From assembly GCA_020722825.1 (NCBI GenBank), contig DYKC01000039.1, positions 1-8,509 on the forward strand: a stretch of 8,509 bases of DNA, written 5' to 3'. The notes beneath the pieces were generated by a model. It was not told the origin of the DNA and did not search any database. It saw only the letters and a list, made by a program, of their open reading frames with translations. The position numbers and the translations under genes are program-made. The DNA is from Vermiphilus sp. (GTDB taxonomy: Bacteria; Ratteibacteria; UBA8468; B48-G9; JAFGKM01). Of the stretch, positions 6,814 through 8,509 are shown piece after piece. Each line of letters opens with the position of its first letter. Positions within the stretch are counted from its first letter, which is position 1.

Positions 6814-6906
6814 TCAATTTCCTTCTCCTTTGTGTTCTATCTCTTTACGTGGAATACCAACAAATTCAACCAATGTTTTGTCAGGTTTACATTCAACATA
6901 GACCAT
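6814..6906 (-). pseudogene. 5' remnant of the second gene of a decayed module
   Basis: A 30-codon frame starts at ATG 6906, directly after the TAA of the preceding fragment. It begins MVYVECKPDKTLVEFVGIPR and continues through KEIEH to GEGN, then stops at the edge of the palindromic repeat. This looks like a genuine N terminus: a short hydrophobic strand ending in an acidic residue, then a helix. It recalls, from memory, small proteins encoded directly behind AAA-type ATPases, some with a TOPRIM-like fold. Thirty residues are too few for a functional protein, so I read it as truncated at the repeat. The family link is inference and needs a database search. Confidence 0.4.
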
Positions 6907-7087
6907 TTATTTTTCTGTGAATTTCTCAATGTTGAAAAATGCATCCGTTTCAGAATCAAGAATTTCTGTTTTCTCTTTTTCAGTGAGTTCCTTGACCTGG
7001 GTCTGATAGTTTTTAAAATATGTCCCATTGTTCTAGTTTTACGTCCTTCAGCGATTTGAAATTCTTAACCTCTAAACTGTTAACCAT
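6907..7087 (-). pseudogene. Internally deleted remnant of an AAA/SMC-like ATPase gene
   Basis: ATG 7087, preceded by a ribosome-site-like GGTGGTGA, opens MVNSLEVKNFKSLKDVKLE and then reads QWDIF before TAA at 7015-7013. That N-terminal pattern is typical of RecF/SMC-like AAA ATPases (often annotated AAA_15 or AAA_21), where it is followed by a Walker A P-loop; here no Walker A is present. In another frame, from 7032 to the TAA at 6909-6907, a 41-codon open stretch (from NNGTYFKNYQTQVKELTEKE to FNIEKFTEK) ends directly before the next ATG and may be the original 3' end. The simplest reading is an internal deletion joining the two ends near 7013-7035. The N-terminal match is convincing to the eye; the 3' assignment is weaker. 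Confidence 0.45.
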
Positions 7088-7140
7088 TTTGGTCACCACC
7101 AATATAATACCATAAAACTGTCAATATCGGAAGGTTTCCT

Positions 7141-8349
7141 CTACTGGATTTTGAGTTTGAGAAATCTGCGTTTGCCAACCTTCAGCACCTGCCCGTCTTT
7201 CACAACAACTCTTGCATAAGGGTCTTCTATAATCTGGTTATCCAGTTTTACAGCCCTCTGTATAACCATCCTTTTTGCCTCCCCTTTTGACGGTAGTAAC
7301 CCTGACTCCACCATCACATTCAGCAGGCAACACTCTCCTTCTGCATCTATCAGATTTTTCCCAACCACAAATTCAGGGATGTCTGACGGCGCCTGCTTTT
7401 CCCTGAAGATTTTTTCAAACTCCTGTTTCGCATTCTCTGCTGCAGCATCTCCAAAATACCCCTTTAGTATCTCTTTTGCAAGTAACGACTTTGCCTGTCT
7501 CGGGTTTTCTTTAACAACTTTTTTAAAATCTGCCTCAGGAATACCTGTGAGAAGGCGAAAATATTCTTCCATTGCACCGTCGGGAATAGACATTACTTTT
7601 CCGAACATCTCATTTGCAGAGGTCTGCAAAGGAATGTGGTTGTTATAGGTCTTGCTCATCTTCATCTTCCCGTCCGTACCAACAAGAATCGGCATAGTAA
7701 TTACCACCTGCTTCTGCTGGCCAAATACCTCCTGGATAGTCCTGCCTGTAAGGAGATTGAACTTCTGCTCGGTTGCACCGATTTCCACATCAGCCTCCAG
7801 TGCATATGAATCATACCCCTGCAGTAGCGGATACAGAAATTCCTGTAAAAATATAGGTCTGCCCGACCTATATCTCTGTGAAAAGTCCTCCCTTTCAAGA
7901 ATCTGTGCAATGGTAAAAACAGAGGTAAGTCTTAATATCTCTTCAAGTGTCAGTTTTGACAGCCATCTGGAATTATACACAAACTCGGTTTTAGACAGGT
8001 CCAGTATCTTGCCCGCCTGTTCTCTGTATCTTGAAAGGTTTTCCTTTATCTGCTCTACCGAGAGAATCGGTCTGGTTTCGTTTCTGCCGGTCGGGTCTCC
8101 TATCCTGGCGGTAAAATCGCCTATCAAAAACAGAACTCTGTGCCCGAGGTCCTGAAAATCCTTCAGTTTTTTGATGGGGACGGTATGTCCAAGATGGATC
8201 TCAGGGGAGGTGGGGTCAATACCGTACTTTACCTTTAACGGAACGTTTGTCTTCAGAGAATTGACGATCTTCTTTTTAAGTTCATTCTCTTCTATAATCT
8301 CCACAGTGTTCCTTTTAATGATGCTGAGTTGCCTTTCTGTCTCGCTCAT
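7141..8349 (-). CDS. tyrS: Tyrosyl-tRNA synthetase, long type with C-terminal S4 domain
   Basis: This class I aminoacyl-tRNA synthetase of 402 residues charges tRNA-Tyr. Tyr42 in KYGIDPTSPEIHLGH and the HIGH-type motif HLGH (52-55) start the Rossmann catalytic domain. LIGDFTARIGDPTGR (75-89) and the tyrosine-recognition set Tyr173, Gln177 and Asp180 in YPLLQGYDSYAL follow, then ADVEIGATEQKFNLL (186-200). The KMSKS loop reads KMSKT (230-234), a conservative change. Residues about 340-400 form the tRNA-binding S4-like domain (SGLLPSKGEAKRMVIQRAVKLD). The GDFTA and GATEQKFN blocks and the length match the TyrRS subgroup found in many Gram-negative and thermophilic bacteria. The ATG at 8349 gives the usual N terminus. 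It lacks a Shine-Dalgarno site, and a promoter lies immediately upstream. No T-box or other leader fits in the space. Confidence 0.96.
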   Translation of the reverse strand: MSETERQLSIIKRNTVEIIEENELKKKIVNSLKTNVPLKVKYGIDPTSPEIHLGHTVPIKKLKDFQDLGHRVLFLIGDFTARIGDPTGRNETRPILSVEQIKENLSRYREQAGKILDLSKTEFVYNSRWLSKLTLEEILRLTSVFTIAQILEREDFSQRYRSGRPIFLQEFLYPLLQGYDSYALEADVEIGATEQKFNLLTGRTIQEVFGQQKQVVITMPILVGTDGKMKMSKTYNNHIPLQTSANEMFGKVMSIPDGAMEEYFRLLTGIPEADFKKVVKENPRQAKSLLAKEILKGYFGDAAAENAKQEFEKIFREKQAPSDIPEFVVGKNLIDAEGECCLLNVMVESGLLPSKGEAKRMVIQRAVKLDNQIIEDPYARVVVKDGQVLKVGKRRFLKLKIQ

Positions 8350-8359
8350 AATGATTTAA

Positions 8360-8388
8360 AGTTTACTTGTTTACCGTGCATTAGTCAA
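8360..8388 (-). promoter_or_regulatory. Sigma70-type promoter for tyrS, near-leaderless
   Basis: On the - strand, TTGACT (8388-8383, 5 of 6 to consensus) is separated by an ideal 17-bp spacer from TAAACT (8365-8360, 4 of 6, including the key first two and last bases). Only ten bases lie between the -10 and the tyrS ATG, so transcription should begin near 8352-8353, leaving a leader of about 2-4 nt. There is no Shine-Dalgarno sequence. The geometry matches the ruvX promoter. Confidence 0.55.
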
Positions 8389-8455
8389 GAATTTGGGTCT
8401 TTCGTATTTAAGTTTAATAAGAAATCCACCTGCGCACTGGAAGCATCTATTTCTC

Positions 8456-8467
8456 TGCTCTTTGACA
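8456..8467 (+). promoter_or_regulatory. boxA-like antitermination element near the right edge
   Basis: TGCTCTTTGACA matches the boxA consensus of rRNA operon leaders (TGCTCTTTAACA in E. coli) at 11 of 12 positions. It is followed by an AT-rich stretch, as in many rRNA leaders. It reads away from tyrS, so an rRNA operon could begin just beyond the window. No rRNA sequence is visible in the remaining 42 bases, and I found no strong + strand promoter between tyrS and the motif. Read alone, TTGACA inside it could also be a -35 box, but no -10 stands at the right distance. Confidence 0.35.
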
Positions 8468-8509
8468 TATTTAAGTATTTATGGCCAGTAATCCAGTCTT
8501 CATGAGTCT

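Noticed and set aside
6461..6901. + strand open frame of 146 codons running from the aldolase gene through the palindromic repeat
   Set aside because: It is antisense to the aldolase, then reads across the repeat and the remnant fragment; the protein has no family features.
6837..7028. 63-codon - strand frame in the gap between tyrS and the aldolase gene
   Set aside because: It is out of frame with both protein-like fragments in the same DNA and gives Lys/Arg/Asn-rich sequence without pattern; the fragments in the other frames look far more like real protein ends.
7098..7135. Possible promoter with TTGACA upstream of the ATPase remnant
   Set aside because: The TTGACA is only 9-12 bp from the TATTAT/TATATT candidates, too short a spacer; an extended -10 reading (TGGTATTAT) has only a poor -35.
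7652..8155. + strand open frame of 167 codons opposite tyrS
   Set aside because: It is wholly antisense to a conserved synthetase, with no ribosome site and Ser/Cys-rich low-quality protein; other frames opposite hppA, folP and the aldolase were dismissed for the same reason.
1..8509. CRISPR arrays, tRNA genes and complete insertion sequences
   Set aside because: No regularly spaced direct repeats, no cloverleaf-like segment and no transposase-like frame were found on either strand; the repeats present are isolated palindromes.

Overview
The window is dense bacterial chromosome with eight intact protein genes. Most are housekeeping or core-metabolism genes: ribosomal protein L25/Ctc, peptidyl-tRNA hydrolase, membrane pyrophosphatase, malic enzyme, RuvX/YqgF, dihydropteroate synthase, a class II aldolase and tyrosyl-tRNA synthetase. 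Base composition looks intermediate, and AGA/AGG and ATA codons are used freely. The intergenic gaps carry GC-rich palindromic repeats of a kind familiar from several uncultured or anaerobic Gram-negative lineages (Planctomycetota, Omnitrophota and Nitrospirota come to mind). The sequence alone does not allow assignment to a phylum. A K+-dependent-type ion-pumping pyrophosphatase beside a malic enzyme fits an energy-limited anaerobic lifestyle, but that is inference.

Layout. The left half reads on the + strand: rplY (14-721) overlaps pth (718-1278) by four bases. A 154-bp gap holding a degenerate inverted repeat follows, then hppA (1433-3520), a short gap with a strong hairpin, and the malic enzyme gene (about 3584-4747). 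The right half reads on the - strand. In transcription order it holds tyrS (8349-7141), a decayed two-gene module plus a palindromic repeat (7087-6764), a class II aldolase gene (6748-6071) overlapping folP (6093-5254), and ruvX (5190-4762). The malic enzyme gene and ruvX converge with only 14 bp between their stop codons and no visible terminator. The right edge, upstream of tyrS, carries a + strand motif resembling the boxA antitermination element of rRNA operons.

Most notable observations. (1) ruvX has a perfect-consensus sigma70-type promoter (TTGACA, 18-bp spacer, TATAAT) so close to its ATG that the transcript should have almost no 5' leader; there is no Shine-Dalgarno sequence. tyrS shows the same arrangement with a slightly weaker promoter (TTGACT, 17 bp, TAAACT). 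The + strand genes rplY and hppA instead have clear Shine-Dalgarno sites. (2) The roughly 390-bp gap between tyrS and the aldolase gene is not empty. It appears to contain the ruins of a two-gene module: the N-terminal start of an AAA/SMC-like ATPase joined to a downstream fragment, then the first 29-30 codons of a second protein, broken off where a 49-bp palindromic repeat begins. (3) The hairpin before the malic enzyme gene can sequester a Shine-Dalgarno-like sequence.

No intact new system is visible. The remnant module and the paired near-leaderless promoters are the strongest leads.
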